Origin: Flammeovirga sp. OC4
GTDB taxonomy: Bacteria; Bacteroidota; Bacteroidia; Cytophagales; Flammeovirgaceae
DNA length: 64,000 nucleotides
Assembly: GCF_000812565.1 (NCBI RefSeq)
Contig: NZ_JTAM01000009.1
Span: 146,526 to 210,525, forward strand
Reading direction: 5' to 3'
The notes beneath the pieces were generated by a model that saw only the letters and a program-made list of their open reading frames with translations, searched no databases and was not told the origin of the DNA. Positions 8,779 through 17,751 of this stretch are shown piece after piece. Both the position numbers and the translations under genes were made by a program. Every line of letters begins with the position of its first letter. Positions within the stretch are counted from its first letter, which is position 1.

Positions 8779-9651
8779 TTAATCAAATATGATTGTCTTG
8801 TTTTTATACGTCATCAGTTTGCGGTTAACATGCTGATAAAGTGCTCTAGATAAGACAATTTTTTCTAAATCTTTACCCTTACGGATCAGTTCTTTTACAG
8901 TATCCTTATGACTTACTTTAGCTACATCTTGTTCGATGATTGGACCTGCATCTAAATCAGATGTTACATAATGTGAAGTGGCTCCAATAATTTTCACACC
9001 TCTTTCATGTGCTGCATGATAAGGTTTTGCACCCACAAATGCAGGTAAGAAGGAGTGATGTATATTAATGATCTTATCTGGATAGCTCTTAATAAATTCA
9101 GGAGAAAGAATTTGCATATATCTCGCTAAAACAACAAAATCAATATGATGTTCTTTCATTAATTTCAACTGAGCTTCTTCCTGTTCTTTTTTATTTTCCT
9201 TATTCATTTCGAAATGATAGAAAGGAATCTTGAACTTATCCGCAACTTTTTTCAAGTGTTGGTGATTACTGATAATCATAGGAATTTCAGCTTGTAACTC
9301 TCCTGAGTCCGTTCTTGATAAAATATCATAGAGGCAGTGAGACATTTTAGTGACAAAAAGAGCCATACGAGGCTTTTGGTCACTAAAGTAGAGCTTCAAA
9401 GTCATATCAAACTTTTTAGCTAAAAGTGTTTCTATATAATCTCTAATTTTATCTTTTGGAATTAAGAAAGAATCAATTTCAAATTCAATTCTCATAAAGA
9501 AACGTCCCACTTCACGGTCAACATACTGATCAAGGTAAATAATATTGCCTTGGTTTTCGTGAATAAATTGAGTTGTATATGATATAATTCCTTTTTGATC
9601 CGGACAATGCATCAATAAGATGGCCGTCTTCGGTTGTGTTTGTTGTTTCAT
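8779..9651 (-). CDS. purU: Formyltetrahydrofolate deformylase
   Basis: 290 residues. The N-terminal ~85 residues form an ACT domain (MHCPDQKGIISYTTQFI). The C-terminal ~200 residues are a formyltransferase-fold hydrolase with the catalytic HHSFLPAFVGAKPYHAAHE segment and the SDLDAGPIIEQ motif holding the active-site Asp. The enzyme hydrolyses 10-formyl-THF to formate and THF, balancing one-carbon units for purine synthesis and glycine metabolism. It starts 6 bp after the stop of the GH3-family gene, so the two are almost certainly co-transcribed. Confidence 0.95.
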   Translation of the reverse strand: MKQQTQPKTAILLMHCPDQKGIISYTTQFIHENQGNIIYLDQYVDREVGRFFMRIEFEIDSFLIPKDKIRDYIETLLAKKFDMTLKLYFSDQKPRMALFVTKMSHCLYDILSRTDSGELQAEIPMIISNHQHLKKVADKFKIPFYHFEMNKENKKEQEEAQLKLMKEHHIDFVVLARYMQILSPEFIKSYPDKIINIHHSFLPAFVGAKPYHAAHERGVKIIGATSHYVTSDLDAGPIIEQDVAKVSHKDTVKELIRKGKDLEKIVLSRALYQHVNRKLMTYKNKTIIFD

Positions 9652-9657
9652 GTTTAG

Positions 9658-11169
9658 TTATTTTAATGAGGCTAATAAAGAGTCTAAATATTCTCTATGG
9701 TTAGCCAATCTAGGTACTTTGTTTTGTCCTCCTAACTTGCCTCTTGACTTCATCCAATTATAGAAAGATTTAGGTTCAAGAAAATGAATTTTTGGAGCAA
9801 TTAAAGCGATGTCTTTATAACGCTTTGCATCATAATCTGAATTGACCTCTCTCAATTTTTTATCAAGTGTTTCAATAAACAAATGCTGATCATTAGGAGT
9901 ATGTTTAAATTCGATGGCCCATTCATGACCACCTTTTTGACCTTCTTGTAGATAAACTGGAGCGGCGGTAAAGTTCCTAACCTCTGCTTGAGTAGCTTTA
10001 CATGCAGCTTTTATCGCTTCCTCCGCATTTTCTATTACTACTTCTTCTCCAAATGCGTTGATAAAATGTTTAGTACGGCCAGATATCTTTATTCTATACG
10101 GATATTTTGAGGTAAATCGCACTGTATCTCCAATCAAATACCTCCACAAACCTGCGTTTGTAGTAATAACAATAGCGTAGTTCTTTCCAATTTCAACATC
10201 TGCTAACTGCACTACTTTTGGATTTTCTTTATCAAACTCAGACATAGGTATAAATTCATAATAAACACCATAATCCAGGAGTAGTAAAAGTTCGTCGTCG
10301 TTAGTAGTATCCTGTATACCAAAGAAACCTTCAGAAGCATTATAGACATCCATGAATTGCATGTCATCTCTTCCTATCAACTTTTTAAATGTTTCTCTAT
10401 AAGGTCCAAAAGCTACTGCACCATGGAAAAACACCTCCAAGTTAGGCCAAACTTCTGACAAGTATGATTTGCCAGTTTGTTCTAGTATTTTTTCAAATAA
10501 AACCAATGTCCAAGTAGGAACTCCGGCTATACTTGTAATATTTTTTTCTATTGTTGTTTCTGCAATCCTTTGAATCTTGGATTCCCATTCATCCATCAAT
10601 GCTACCTCCAAATTAGGAGCTCTCATAAACTCTGCCCAAAAGGGGAGATTCTTCATGATAATAGCAGAAACGTCACCCAATAAACTATCATTATAATGGT
10701 GATTTTTCTGAATACTACCTCCAATTCCCAAACTTTTCCCAAACATCACTTTAGAGTTTGGATGGTTATTGAGGTATATTGTCACCAAATCTTTTCCTGC
10801 TTTATAATGGCAGTCTTCCAATGCTTCTTTTGAAACTGGAATAAACTTACTCCTAGCATTTGTAGTTCCTGATGATTTAGAAAAATCGGTAATCTTAGTA
10901 GGCCACAAGATGTTTTGTTCTCCACGAATCATTCTTTCAATGTAGGGATTCAAATCCTCATAGGTTGAAATTGGAACCCTTTCATCAAAAGTATTAATAT
11001 TCTTAATAGAACTATAGCCATACTTCTTACCCCATTCTGTTTGGGAAGCACTTGATACTAAATCATTAAATAGGTGATCTTGCACTTCTATAGGATGCAT
11101 CATAAAATGCTCAATCTGATGCATTCTTCTCTTTGAAATCCAGCTAATAGCAGAAGTAAGTATTTCCAT
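9658..11169 (-). CDS. GH3-family acyl-adenylating (ANL-type) enzyme
   Basis: 503 residues matching the GH3 auxin-responsive promoter family. The nucleotide-binding loop SSGTTNARSKFIPVS is clear at about residue 95, later motifs include NASEGFFGIQD and the hinge GDTVRFTSKYPYRIKISGRT, and the C-terminal part resembles the ANL mobile domain. Plant members join amino acids to acyl acids such as jasmonate or auxin through an acyl-adenylate. Bacterial homologues are common in Bacteroidota but their substrates are unknown. No signal peptide is present, so it is cytoplasmic. It is the first gene of a two-gene unit with purU. Confidence 0.85.
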   Translation of the reverse strand: MEILTSAISWISKRRMHQIEHFMMHPIEVQDHLFNDLVSSASQTEWGKKYGYSSIKNINTFDERVPISTYEDLNPYIERMIRGEQNILWPTKITDFSKSSGTTNARSKFIPVSKEALEDCHYKAGKDLVTIYLNNHPNSKVMFGKSLGIGGSIQKNHHYNDSLLGDVSAIIMKNLPFWAEFMRAPNLEVALMDEWESKIQRIAETTIEKNITSIAGVPTWTLVLFEKILEQTGKSYLSEVWPNLEVFFHGAVAFGPYRETFKKLIGRDDMQFMDVYNASEGFFGIQDTTNDDELLLLLDYGVYYEFIPMSEFDKENPKVVQLADVEIGKNYAIVITTNAGLWRYLIGDTVRFTSKYPYRIKISGRTKHFINAFGEEVVIENAEEAIKAACKATQAEVRNFTAAPVYLQEGQKGGHEWAIEFKHTPNDQHLFIETLDKKLREVNSDYDAKRYKDIALIAPKIHFLEPKSFYNWMKSRGKLGGQNKVPRLANHREYLDSLLASLK

Positions 11170-11325
11170 ATAATAAAAGATAGTTCTAGATCATTAAAGA
11201 AACTAACCTATACCATAGCAACCCAACATATCACAGGTATTTAAAAAATGAGTTACTACTGTTGATGTTTGTCCATCTTGTTAGTTTCAAGCTAACTACT
11301 AAAGTAATATTAAAATTTTGGGTAT

Positions 11326-11355
11326 CAAAAAAAGGACACCCAACTGAGCGTCCTT
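11326..11355 (-). terminator. Intrinsic terminator of lptB
   Basis: On the minus strand a 10-bp stem (11355-11346 with 11341-11332, two G-U pairs) with a 4-nt loop runs into a T7 tract. It separates lptB from the GH3 gene. Confidence 0.85.
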
Positions 11356-11374
11356 ATCATGATTTATGGCTTTC

Positions 11375-12115
11375 TTACTCAGAAAAATCTTTCTTTTTGT
11401 ATTCAGCGTATTCACCAAAGTAAGCTTTTCTAACCTCAGGGTCATTGATAAGCTGATCAGGAGTACCGTCTCTAAATACAACACCACTTTGTAAGATATA
11501 AACTCTATCAGTAATTGATAAAGTCTCTGTTACGTTGTGGTCAGTAATAAGAATACCAATATTTTTCTTTTTCAAGTTGTAAACAATTCTTTGAATTTCT
11601 TCTACTGCGATAGGATCAACACCAGCAAAAGGTTCATCAAGAAGTACAAAACTTGGGTTTGTTGCCAATGTACGTGCAATCTCTGTTCTTCTTCTTTCAC
11701 CACCTGAAAGAGACATACCTAAGTTGTCACGAACATGTGTAAGAGAAAATTCATTTAATAAGTTTTCTACTCTTTGTTTTTTCTCTTCTTTAGAAATCTT
11801 CTCCATTTCTAAAGGCAACATAATATTTTCTTCAACAGTCAATCCTCTAAAAACCGATGGCTCTTGAGCTAAGTAACCAACGCCTTTCTGAGCACGTCTA
11901 AACATTGGAAGTGTCGTGATATTTTCTGTATCAAGATGAATCTCTCCGTTGTTTGGCTTAATCAACCCAACAATCATATAGAAACATGTAGTTTTACCAG
12001 CACCGTTTGGCCCTAACAAACCAACAATTTCTCCCTGCTCTACTTGAATAGAAACATCATTAACTACTGTACGCTTACCGTACTGCTTAATAAGATTATC
12101 TGCTTTTAGTATCAT
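11375..12115 (-). CDS. lptB: LPS export ABC transporter ATP-binding protein
   Basis: 246 residues with the full ABC ATPase set: Walker A GPNGAGKTT (residues 35-43), a Q-loop, the signature LSGGERRR, Walker B FVLLDEPFAGVD and the switch histidine ITDHNV. The absence of membrane helices and strong overall similarity to LptB support a role in powering LPS transport by the LptFG complex at the inner membrane. The gene stands alone; lptA, lptC and lptFG are not in the window. The DUF4178-like gene lies 130 bp upstream on the same strand. Confidence 0.9.
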   Translation of the reverse strand: MILKADNLIKQYGKRTVVNDVSIQVEQGEIVGLLGPNGAGKTTCFYMIVGLIKPNNGEIHLDTENITTLPMFRRAQKGVGYLAQEPSVFRGLTVEENIMLPLEMEKISKEEKKQRVENLLNEFSLTHVRDNLGMSLSGGERRRTEIARTLATNPSFVLLDEPFAGVDPIAVEEIQRIVYNLKKKNIGILITDHNVTETLSITDRVYILQSGVVFRDGTPDQLINDPEVRKAYFGEYAEYKKKDFSE

Positions 12116-12245
12116 TATATAAAAATAATATCTTCTAAATTTTTATTTGAGGAAATATAATAGGTATTGCTCAAATTTTCCCTCAAAAATAATATAATTT
12201 TTTGGTGGTTGACTAACCTTAAAGTTAGCTAACTTTTTTTAACAG

Positions 12246-13118
12246 TCATTTCTTGGGTAAAATATCAGAAAAGGCTGTTTCGTGCACTAATTTACCAATA
12301 TAAGCATGGAAATTTTTAGCCCCAACCTGTTCTATTGCCAAGTATTCAACACGGCTTTCATCATAATAATCCCATCGAGCATATTTATGTGTTACTTTAT
12401 TTTCTGTAAAGGAATAAAAAGAACCTGCATAGTTGGTATCTCGATAGAACTTCTTCCCATTAACGGTAAGAATAGATTTAGGCTGTTGTTTTAATAGTAT
12501 TTCCGTATCTAAACTTTCATCAATACTATAAATATTCACCTTTTCCGTGACTCTAATTTTCAGATTCACTTGATCGAAATATTTAAAAACAACGAGTTCA
12601 TTGATACCTGATAATAGTACAATTTTCTCTTCTTCCGCATTGTTATTGGCATTCAACTGATAGTGCTCTACAACTTGATATGTCTTTAGATCATAGTCTA
12701 ATAAATAACCTAATTGTATATCATTTATACCAATTGATGTGGGATCATAATTGAAAGACCTTTTTTGGAAAGCTTTTGTAGGATTATTTGTATGTATTTG
12801 ATGCCCAGAGATAAGATTGAATACCTTCTCTGGAGTATTTTTAATTTTTTTGGCTTGATTGAAAAGATAAATCGCTGATCCTGCGAATAACGCGAAAGAG
12901 ACATCTGAATCATACATGAACGCAAGTACATTTGCAGCTACAATCCCTTTTCTTACTACATCAAATTTGTAAAACTCTTCCTCTATTTTTTTGAAGAATG
13001 TTACTTTTTTTTGAGCAGGTAATGCTAGTTCGTATTTTTTTTTCTCAGTGGTTAATTTCTCTTTTGATAATTTAGGCCAAAAATTATTTTCTAAATATTT
13101 TCCTATATTCTCTTTCAT
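12246..13118 (-). CDS. DUF4178-like protein of unknown function
   Basis: 290 residues. The N-terminal ~100 residues include a hydrophobic helix pair (GIVAANVLAFMYDSDVSF and SFALFAGSAIYLFNQ), suggesting membrane association. The remainder resembles DUF4178: a strand motif GYLLDYDLKTYQVVEHYQ, then YARWDYYDE followed by YLAIEQVG, typical of the family's Trp/Tyr-rich core. No catalytic motif is visible. DUF4178 proteins often sit near envelope or phage-shock-type genes; here the only same-strand neighbour is lptB. It is divergent from the DksA-like gene. Confidence 0.55.
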   Translation of the reverse strand: MKENIGKYLENNFWPKLSKEKLTTEKKKYELALPAQKKVTFFKKIEEEFYKFDVVRKGIVAANVLAFMYDSDVSFALFAGSAIYLFNQAKKIKNTPEKVFNLISGHQIHTNNPTKAFQKRSFNYDPTSIGINDIQLGYLLDYDLKTYQVVEHYQLNANNNAEEEKIVLLSGINELVVFKYFDQVNLKIRVTEKVNIYSIDESLDTEILLKQQPKSILTVNGKKFYRDTNYAGSFYSFTENKVTHKYARWDYYDESRVEYLAIEQVGAKNFHAYIGKLVHETAFSDILPKK

Positions 13119-13241
13119 AAAAAAAGTCTGAATTCAGATTAATAGTTTATATTTACACAATAATAATGAGTTTAATTCTATTTTTTAAGTTTATTTTTCT
13201 CGAATACTCTTATGGTACGATTTTTTTAGATTTATATTCAT

Positions 13242-13249
13242 TAACTTTG
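13242..13249 (+). promoter_or_regulatory. Candidate promoter -7 element of the DksA-like gene
   Basis: TAACTTTG is an exact match to the Bacteroidota TAnnTTTG box, 32 bp before the start codon at 13282. No clear TTG at -33 is seen. Confidence 0.55.
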
Positions 13250-13281
13250 TAAAATCATATTACCTTAACCGTTTTTTAGAT

Positions 13282-13659
13282 ATGGCAGTTGAAAAATTAC
13301 GCTATTCTGCAGAAGATTTAAAGGAGTTTGAAATCCTTTTAAATAAGAAGCTAGAGAGGACTAATAAGGAACTTGAACATTTAAAACATTCTATTACCAA
13401 AGATACTAGTGGTCAAGATTCTAATCACACAGGTGGGAAAACTCTAGAAGATGGAGCAGATGCCTTTGAAAAAGAGCAGTTAAACCAATTAGCTGCCAGA
13501 ACAGTAAAATACAGAACCCAATTAGAAAAGGCGTTAGTAAGAATCAAAAATGGTACTTACGGTGTATGTGTGGATACTGGAAACTTAATTTCTAAAGATC
13601 GTTTACGTGCAGTTCCGCACACACAACATTCGATTGAAGCTAAATTGAAAAGAAGTTAA
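13282..13659 (+). CDS. DksA/TraR-family RNA polymerase-binding protein with degenerate zinc finger
   Basis: 125 residues. The N-terminal coiled coil holds an acidic tip (EDGADAFEKEQ, about residues 56-66), equivalent to the DxxDxA tip of DksA; the two Asp are kept but Ala is replaced. The C-terminal globular part (YGVCVDTGNLISKDRLRAVP) aligns with the DksA zinc finger but retains only one of the four cysteines. Bacteroidota DksA-like proteins commonly lose zinc ligands, so the fold is probably kept without metal. Expected role: binding in the RNA polymerase secondary channel, perhaps with ppGpp, to adjust rRNA and stress promoters. It is followed by a strong terminator. Confidence 0.85.
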   Translation: MAVEKLRYSAEDLKEFEILLNKKLERTNKELEHLKHSITKDTSGQDSNHTGGKTLEDGADAFEKEQLNQLAARTVKYRTQLEKALVRIKNGTYGVCVDTGNLISKDRLRAVPHTQHSIEAKLKRS

Positions 13660-13683
13660 TTTACAAGGTATTAATTAATTTTA

Positions 13684-13726
13684 ATGACACTTGGTTGATG
13701 ACAGATACCAAGTGTCATATTTTTTT
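13684..13726 (+). terminator. Intrinsic terminator of the DksA-like gene, abutting the scpB start
   Basis: A perfect 12-bp stem (13684-13695 with 13707-13718), 11-nt loop, then AT and T6 ending at 13726. The next base is the A of the scpB ATG. Confidence 0.9.
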
Positions 13727-14320
13727 ATGGAAAGAATAGATATAGCAATTGAATCCCTAATTTTTGTCTCTAACGAACCCGTATCAGTTGACGAAATTTT
13801 TAATACACTTCAAGAAACTTTAGAGGTAGAGGAAATCACTAAAGAAATGATTCTTGAAAATATCGAGAAACTAATCAAAAAATATAAGCGTAAAGATTAT
13901 TCTTTTGAAGTCATCAAAAGTGGAGAAGGGTACAGTTTCTTGACAAAGAAAGAAACCAGTAATGTGGTCAATACTTTCTTAAAAAATAGATCTAAAAAAC
14001 GTTTGTCAAGATCTGCCTTAGAGACTTTATCAATCATTGCTTATAAACAGCCAATTACCAAAGGGGAAATTGAAAAAATCCGTGGGGTAGGTAGTGATTA
14101 CGCAATGAAAAAACTACTTAATAGAGGATTGGTGAAGATGAAAGGAAAGTCTGAAGCAATTGGAAGGCCCATGCTTTATGGAACCACTGATCAATTTTTA
14201 GAATACTTTGGAATCACAACTTTAAGAGATTTACCATCACCGAAAGAATTTTCTGAAGAAGATTTAGGAGATGGGCCAGACGATGTTCAACCTACTACAG
14301 AAGAATCCTCCAAATCATAA
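13727..14320 (+). CDS. scpB: Segregation and condensation protein B
   Basis: 197 residues from the ATG at 13727; an in-frame TTG at 13691 lies inside the terminator stem and is rejected. Two winged-helix domains are recognisable, with the conserved LSRSALETLSIIAYKQPITK and IRGVGSDYAMKKLLNRGLV segments. ScpB dimers bind the kleisin ScpA and regulate the SMC condensin complex in chromosome segregation. scpA and smc are absent from the window. The start codon follows directly behind the U-tract of the preceding terminator, so there is no room for a normal leader unless transcription reads through the hairpin or starts within it. Confidence 0.92.
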   Translation: MERIDIAIESLIFVSNEPVSVDEIFNTLQETLEVEEITKEMILENIEKLIKKYKRKDYSFEVIKSGEGYSFLTKKETSNVVNTFLKNRSKKRLSRSALETLSIIAYKQPITKGEIEKIRGVGSDYAMKKLLNRGLVKMKGKSEAIGRPMLYGTTDQFLEYFGITTLRDLPSPKEFSEEDLGDGPDDVQPTTEESSKS

Positions 14321-14349
14321 ATATTATCACCCAAAAACTTTTACTCTTA

Positions 14350-15504
14350 TTACCCAAGTTTCTTAATGTATTCAGAAGGTGTTTGACCTATTTTTTGTTT
14401 AAATATTCTATTAAATGTAGTCTTAGAGTTAAAACCTGCCTGTTCACCTATGTGAGGTAAATTGTACTGAATATGCTTTCCTTCATCAATAAGCTTCAAT
14501 ACTTCTTTCAATCTAAAATCATTCATCAACTCATAAAATGAAGTATTCAATTCATTATTCAAGAGTTGGGATATCTTTTTGTAAGAAAAATCAGTGATAT
14601 CTGCCAACTCTTGCATTTTCAAATCATTCTTCAAATACGGTTTTTTCTCTTCAATCAAATCTAACAAAAGTTGACTTTCTTCATTTAATCTTTGAGTTTC
14701 CTCAACGTCTTGAACTTTCACACTCTCTTCTTTAGCAACAACGGTTTTTATTGATGCTTCTTCCTCCATAACTGTATTAAGTTGTAAGAATAATTCTGGC
14801 CATTTAAAGGCACAAAAACCAATTGTCAACATTAAACAAGTTAAACCAAAATAGAAGAAGTGGAAAAAATTGATGGTTACCTGTACTTTTAGGATTTGAA
14901 GTACTACGCCAGCGGTACCTAAAGCCCAAAGAAAGATATTACTAAATATGAAAAACTTCATGAATCGGATAGACCATCTAAAGTCTTCTGATATTTTTGA
15001 GGTGTCATGATATTGATAGAGAATCTTTGCTGATTTCAATGAATAAATGACGCCCTGTACGATGATAATAGAATCGAAAAATAAACTATAAGGCAAAAAC
15101 CATTCTGGTAACCCGTTGGTGAGGTGTTCAACCTTCTCATGGGATGGTAATATCAGAAAGGGTGAAAATGCCAGGAAGTAAAACAATACAGGAAGGAAAT
15201 GTAGTAAAAGTTTATAATTCCATTTTGATGCGGGTGTAAAATAAAACCTGATATAAAAATACATCAGCGGAAAGAAGAGTAATACTATAGGATCAATGAG
15301 TGAATAGAGATGAGGATATTCAAGAAAAAACTCATCTGATTTAAAAACATAGACAAACACTGTTGTAGCCCAAACCAAAATCAAACTTCCCAAAGTAGTG
15401 TTAGAAGGATTTTTTGGTGGAACAAAAAAAATGTACATCGAAAGTAAGAAAGATAATATTACTCCAATTAGTAGTGATAAATGAAAAATACTGTCTAAGA
15501 TCAT
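14350..15504 (-). CDS. Membrane-anchored AraC-family regulator with seven-helix N-terminus
   Basis: 384 residues. Residues 1 to about 230 form about seven hydrophobic helices. After a charged linker (about 240-270), the last ~100 residues are an AraC-type double helix-turn-helix (MQELADITDFSYKKISQLLN, then AGFNSKTTFNRIFKQKIGQT, PSEYIKKLG). Such proteins combine a membrane sensor with a cytoplasmic DNA-binding domain. The gene is divergent from the SusC/SusD-protease locus starting at 15992 and shares a 487-bp intergenic region with it that holds repeated boxes. Control of that locus is therefore the simplest inference. Its 3' end converges on scpB with only 29 bp between and no evident terminator. 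Confidence 0.87.
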   Translation of the reverse strand: MILDSIFHLSLLIGVILSFLLSMYIFFVPPKNPSNTTLGSLILVWATTVFVYVFKSDEFFLEYPHLYSLIDPIVLLFFPLMYFYIRFYFTPASKWNYKLLLHFLPVLFYFLAFSPFLILPSHEKVEHLTNGLPEWFLPYSLFFDSIIIVQGVIYSLKSAKILYQYHDTSKISEDFRWSIRFMKFFIFSNIFLWALGTAGVVLQILKVQVTINFFHFFYFGLTCLMLTIGFCAFKWPELFLQLNTVMEEEASIKTVVAKEESVKVQDVEETQRLNEESQLLLDLIEEKKPYLKNDLKMQELADITDFSYKKISQLLNNELNTSFYELMNDFRLKEVLKLIDEGKHIQYNLPHIGEQAGFNSKTTFNRIFKQKIGQTPSEYIKKLG

Positions 15505-15991
15505 GAATGCTATTATTTTGTAAGTTATACGGCCTAGTGAATCATAATCAAAGTTTGAATAAAATGTTACACAAAATGATTACACACTAGCTATGAGATG
15601 GTTTTAGTCCTTATTGAATGGGGAGACTTTCTATTCTTAAATAGCAAAAACCTCCAAATACAAATGTAAATATCGTCTGACTAAAAAACATCATTTAGAA
15701 TGTTAGAATAAGCTAATAATTACCTAAATCTCACTTGAAGCCCATTTATCACTTCTAACATCTATACTAATGAAAAAAAGATGAAGTAATATTAAGTAAC
15801 AAACTAACAGCTACTTAGGGTGTACCACTCGTGGAATTGAAACTGTACCACTCATGGAAGTTGTACCAATAACAACGGTGACACAACTTGGACTACTGTA
15901 AATTAGGGTGAAACATATTTTTAACGAAAATTTACAAAAAATTACTAAAGAGAGATACAACTCCTTTCTATTTATTTAAACTTTTTAAATT
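15505..15991. promoter_or_regulatory. Divergent regulatory region between the AraC gene and the protease/SusCD locus
   Basis: 487 bp without a gene; every ATG-initiated frame closes within about ten codons. It holds a minus-strand TACATTTG box (15661-15668, exact TAnnTTTG match) that could start the regulator transcript with a ~150-nt leader. Toward the other gene it holds the repeated boxes described separately (15815-15910) and a TATTTTTA box at 15916-15923, a weaker promoter candidate for the rightward operon. Confidence 0.55.
15815..15910 (+). repeat. Tandem operator-like repeats TGTACCACTC(G/A)TGGAA
   Basis: TGTACCACTCGTGGAA at 15821-15836 recurs as TGTACCACTCATGGAA at 15844-15859 (15 of 16 bases, 23-bp period). 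A third, partial copy, TGTACCAATAACAACGG, begins at 15862. The core CCACTCGTGG is itself a small palindrome (CCAC/GTGG). TTAGGGTG occurs on both sides, at 15815-15822 and 15903-15910. The array lies 80-180 bp before the first gene of the locus, a position typical for activator sites. Which protein binds is inferred. Confidence 0.6.
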
Positions 15992-17734
15992 ATGTTTCGC
16001 AACAAACTCGTACTATCATTACTAGCAATTTCTAGCTGTATGGTAAGTTGTCAAGACGACAGCATTCAAAGTCAAATTGATGACTTAAGCGGTAAAGTAG
16101 AAGATCTAAACTCCAACTTAGATAGTTTAGACAACGAACTTGCTTCATTAAAAGAGCAACATCAGAATACATTACTTGAAAAAATTCAAGATATGGATGA
16201 CATGATGGCCAGTCTCATTGCTGAAAATTCTAAACTTTCAGATCAATATAATGACATCTCAGATAGTTTGAAGTCTATCCATGATGAAGTTGCTGAAAGT
16301 GGCAGCTCTATTTATTATGGTGATTTATTAACTCCTGAAAACTTTGCTCAATACACTGCGCAAGGAGCTTCAATTGTAACAGGTAATATCTTAGTTACAA
16401 CAGAGGAACAATTGAATGCTTTGGCGAACCTAAGAGTAACAGGCGGAAACATTCACTTATCTAACCTAATGGATATTACACTTCCTGCATTAGAAACAGT
16501 AGGTGGTGATTTAGTAGTTTCTTCAGCAAAAGGAACAGTTGTTTTTGAAAGTTTATTTACTGTTGCTGGTGGATGGTTTAACAATGACAATGCAGAGCAA
16601 ACTTCATTAGTCGCTGACAAGCTTGCTTTTGTTTCAGGAAATGTTGAAATCAACCACAACCTTCTTTTAGAAACAGTTTCTTTTGATGCATTAGCTTATA
16701 TGAAGTCATTATCGATTAATAGTTTCTGGGCAGAAGATCCTACTTATAATCATTATGGTTCTTTAGCTTCAGTGAATATTTCAGATGTAGATACTGAAGG
16801 CGATCTAACAGTTGCATATGGCGGTACTGGTACTCTAAATATTGGTAATGTTGGAGGAAATTTAAAGCTTGAAAAAACTAAATTCACTGATATCAATATT
16901 TCAGGTACACATCTTGGTGGCTTTGAATTGAAATATAATCATTCGCTTGTAAACCTTGTTGTTGATAATGTAACATCAATTCATGGAGATATTGATTTTC
17001 TTCAAAACACTCCAGATTCAGGCCTTGGTACATTCTCTACTACAAGTACTAATGGTTTTGAAGTTTTCCCAAGTTTTGAGAATCTTACTGAAATTAAAGG
17101 TAACATCTCTATCTCAGGTAACAGTGCATTGACTTCTATTGAATCATTTAATGCTGTAACAACAATTACTGGAGCTGAAATTTCATTTAATAACAATGGT
17201 ACTCTAACTGTATTAGACATTTTTAATAATGTAACAGATGCAAGTGTTCCAGTTTCTCAATTCAGATCTGAAAACACTAAGGTTTATATTTACGAAAAAA
17301 CAAGCTGGTTCAATGGCTTCTCAAACCTTTTACTAGGTGGTGACATCACAATCAATATTCAAAACCCAGCAGCTGATGATGGTGGTTTTGGTATATTCTC
17401 TACAGACGTTGTAAGATTTGAAGGTTTCTCAGCAATGACAGTAGCTACTCGTCTTCGTTTAAACATTGGTGTAGTAACAGACTTCAACGCATTCAATGCA
17501 TTGGAAAGATTACAACCTGGTTTTGAAGACTATACTTATCTTTCATTACAATTACCTGAAGATACTAATGTTTCATTGTGTCCTTTATCAACTCTTCTTA
17601 CAAAAATCAAAAACGATGAATTAGGTAATCCAAATTACAGAGTTTACATCCAAGCAATGAATGAATGGGGATGGCATCAAGATGTTGAAGATCAAAATGC
17701 TACAATTGAAGAATTGTTGACTTCTTGTGACTAA
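15992..17734 (+). CDS. Surface lipoprotein with coiled coil and beta-solenoid/L-domain-like repeats
   Basis: 580 residues. A lipoprotein signal peptide ends in the lipobox MVSC (Cys20). Residues 25-100 form a heptad-rich coiled coil (IDDLSGKVEDLNSNLDSLDN). From about residue 125 on, short beta-strand/turn repeats alternate: GGNIHLSN, GGDLVVSS, SGNVEINHN, EGDLTVAYG, GGNLKLEK, HGDIDFLQN, KGNISISGN. They resemble receptor L-domain or leucine-rich solenoids. The C-terminus has two Cys (CPLSTLL, SCD). It is the first gene of the SusCD-protease locus, so a surface stalk that binds substrate or protein partners is plausible. No enzymatic motif is visible. Confidence 0.72.
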   Translation: MFRNKLVLSLLAISSCMVSCQDDSIQSQIDDLSGKVEDLNSNLDSLDNELASLKEQHQNTLLEKIQDMDDMMASLIAENSKLSDQYNDISDSLKSIHDEVAESGSSIYYGDLLTPENFAQYTAQGASIVTGNILVTTEEQLNALANLRVTGGNIHLSNLMDITLPALETVGGDLVVSSAKGTVVFESLFTVAGGWFNNDNAEQTSLVADKLAFVSGNVEINHNLLLETVSFDALAYMKSLSINSFWAEDPTYNHYGSLASVNISDVDTEGDLTVAYGGTGTLNIGNVGGNLKLEKTKFTDINISGTHLGGFELKYNHSLVNLVVDNVTSIHGDIDFLQNTPDSGLGTFSTTSTNGFEVFPSFENLTEIKGNISISGNSALTSIESFNAVTTITGAEISFNNNGTLTVLDIFNNVTDASVPVSQFRSENTKVYIYEKTSWFNGFSNLLLGGDITINIQNPAADDGGFGIFSTDVVRFEGFSAMTVATRLRLNIGVVTDFNAFNALERLQPGFEDYTYLSLQLPEDTNVSLCPLSTLLTKIKNDELGNPNYRVYIQAMNEWGWHQDVEDQNATIEELLTSCD

Positions 17735-17751
17735 AAATACACTACTTGATA

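Noticed and set aside
12221..12236. Palindrome AAAGTTAGCTAACTTT after the DUF4178-like gene
   Set aside because: It has no loop and, on the strand of the gene, no T tract; a terminator or operator could not be supported.
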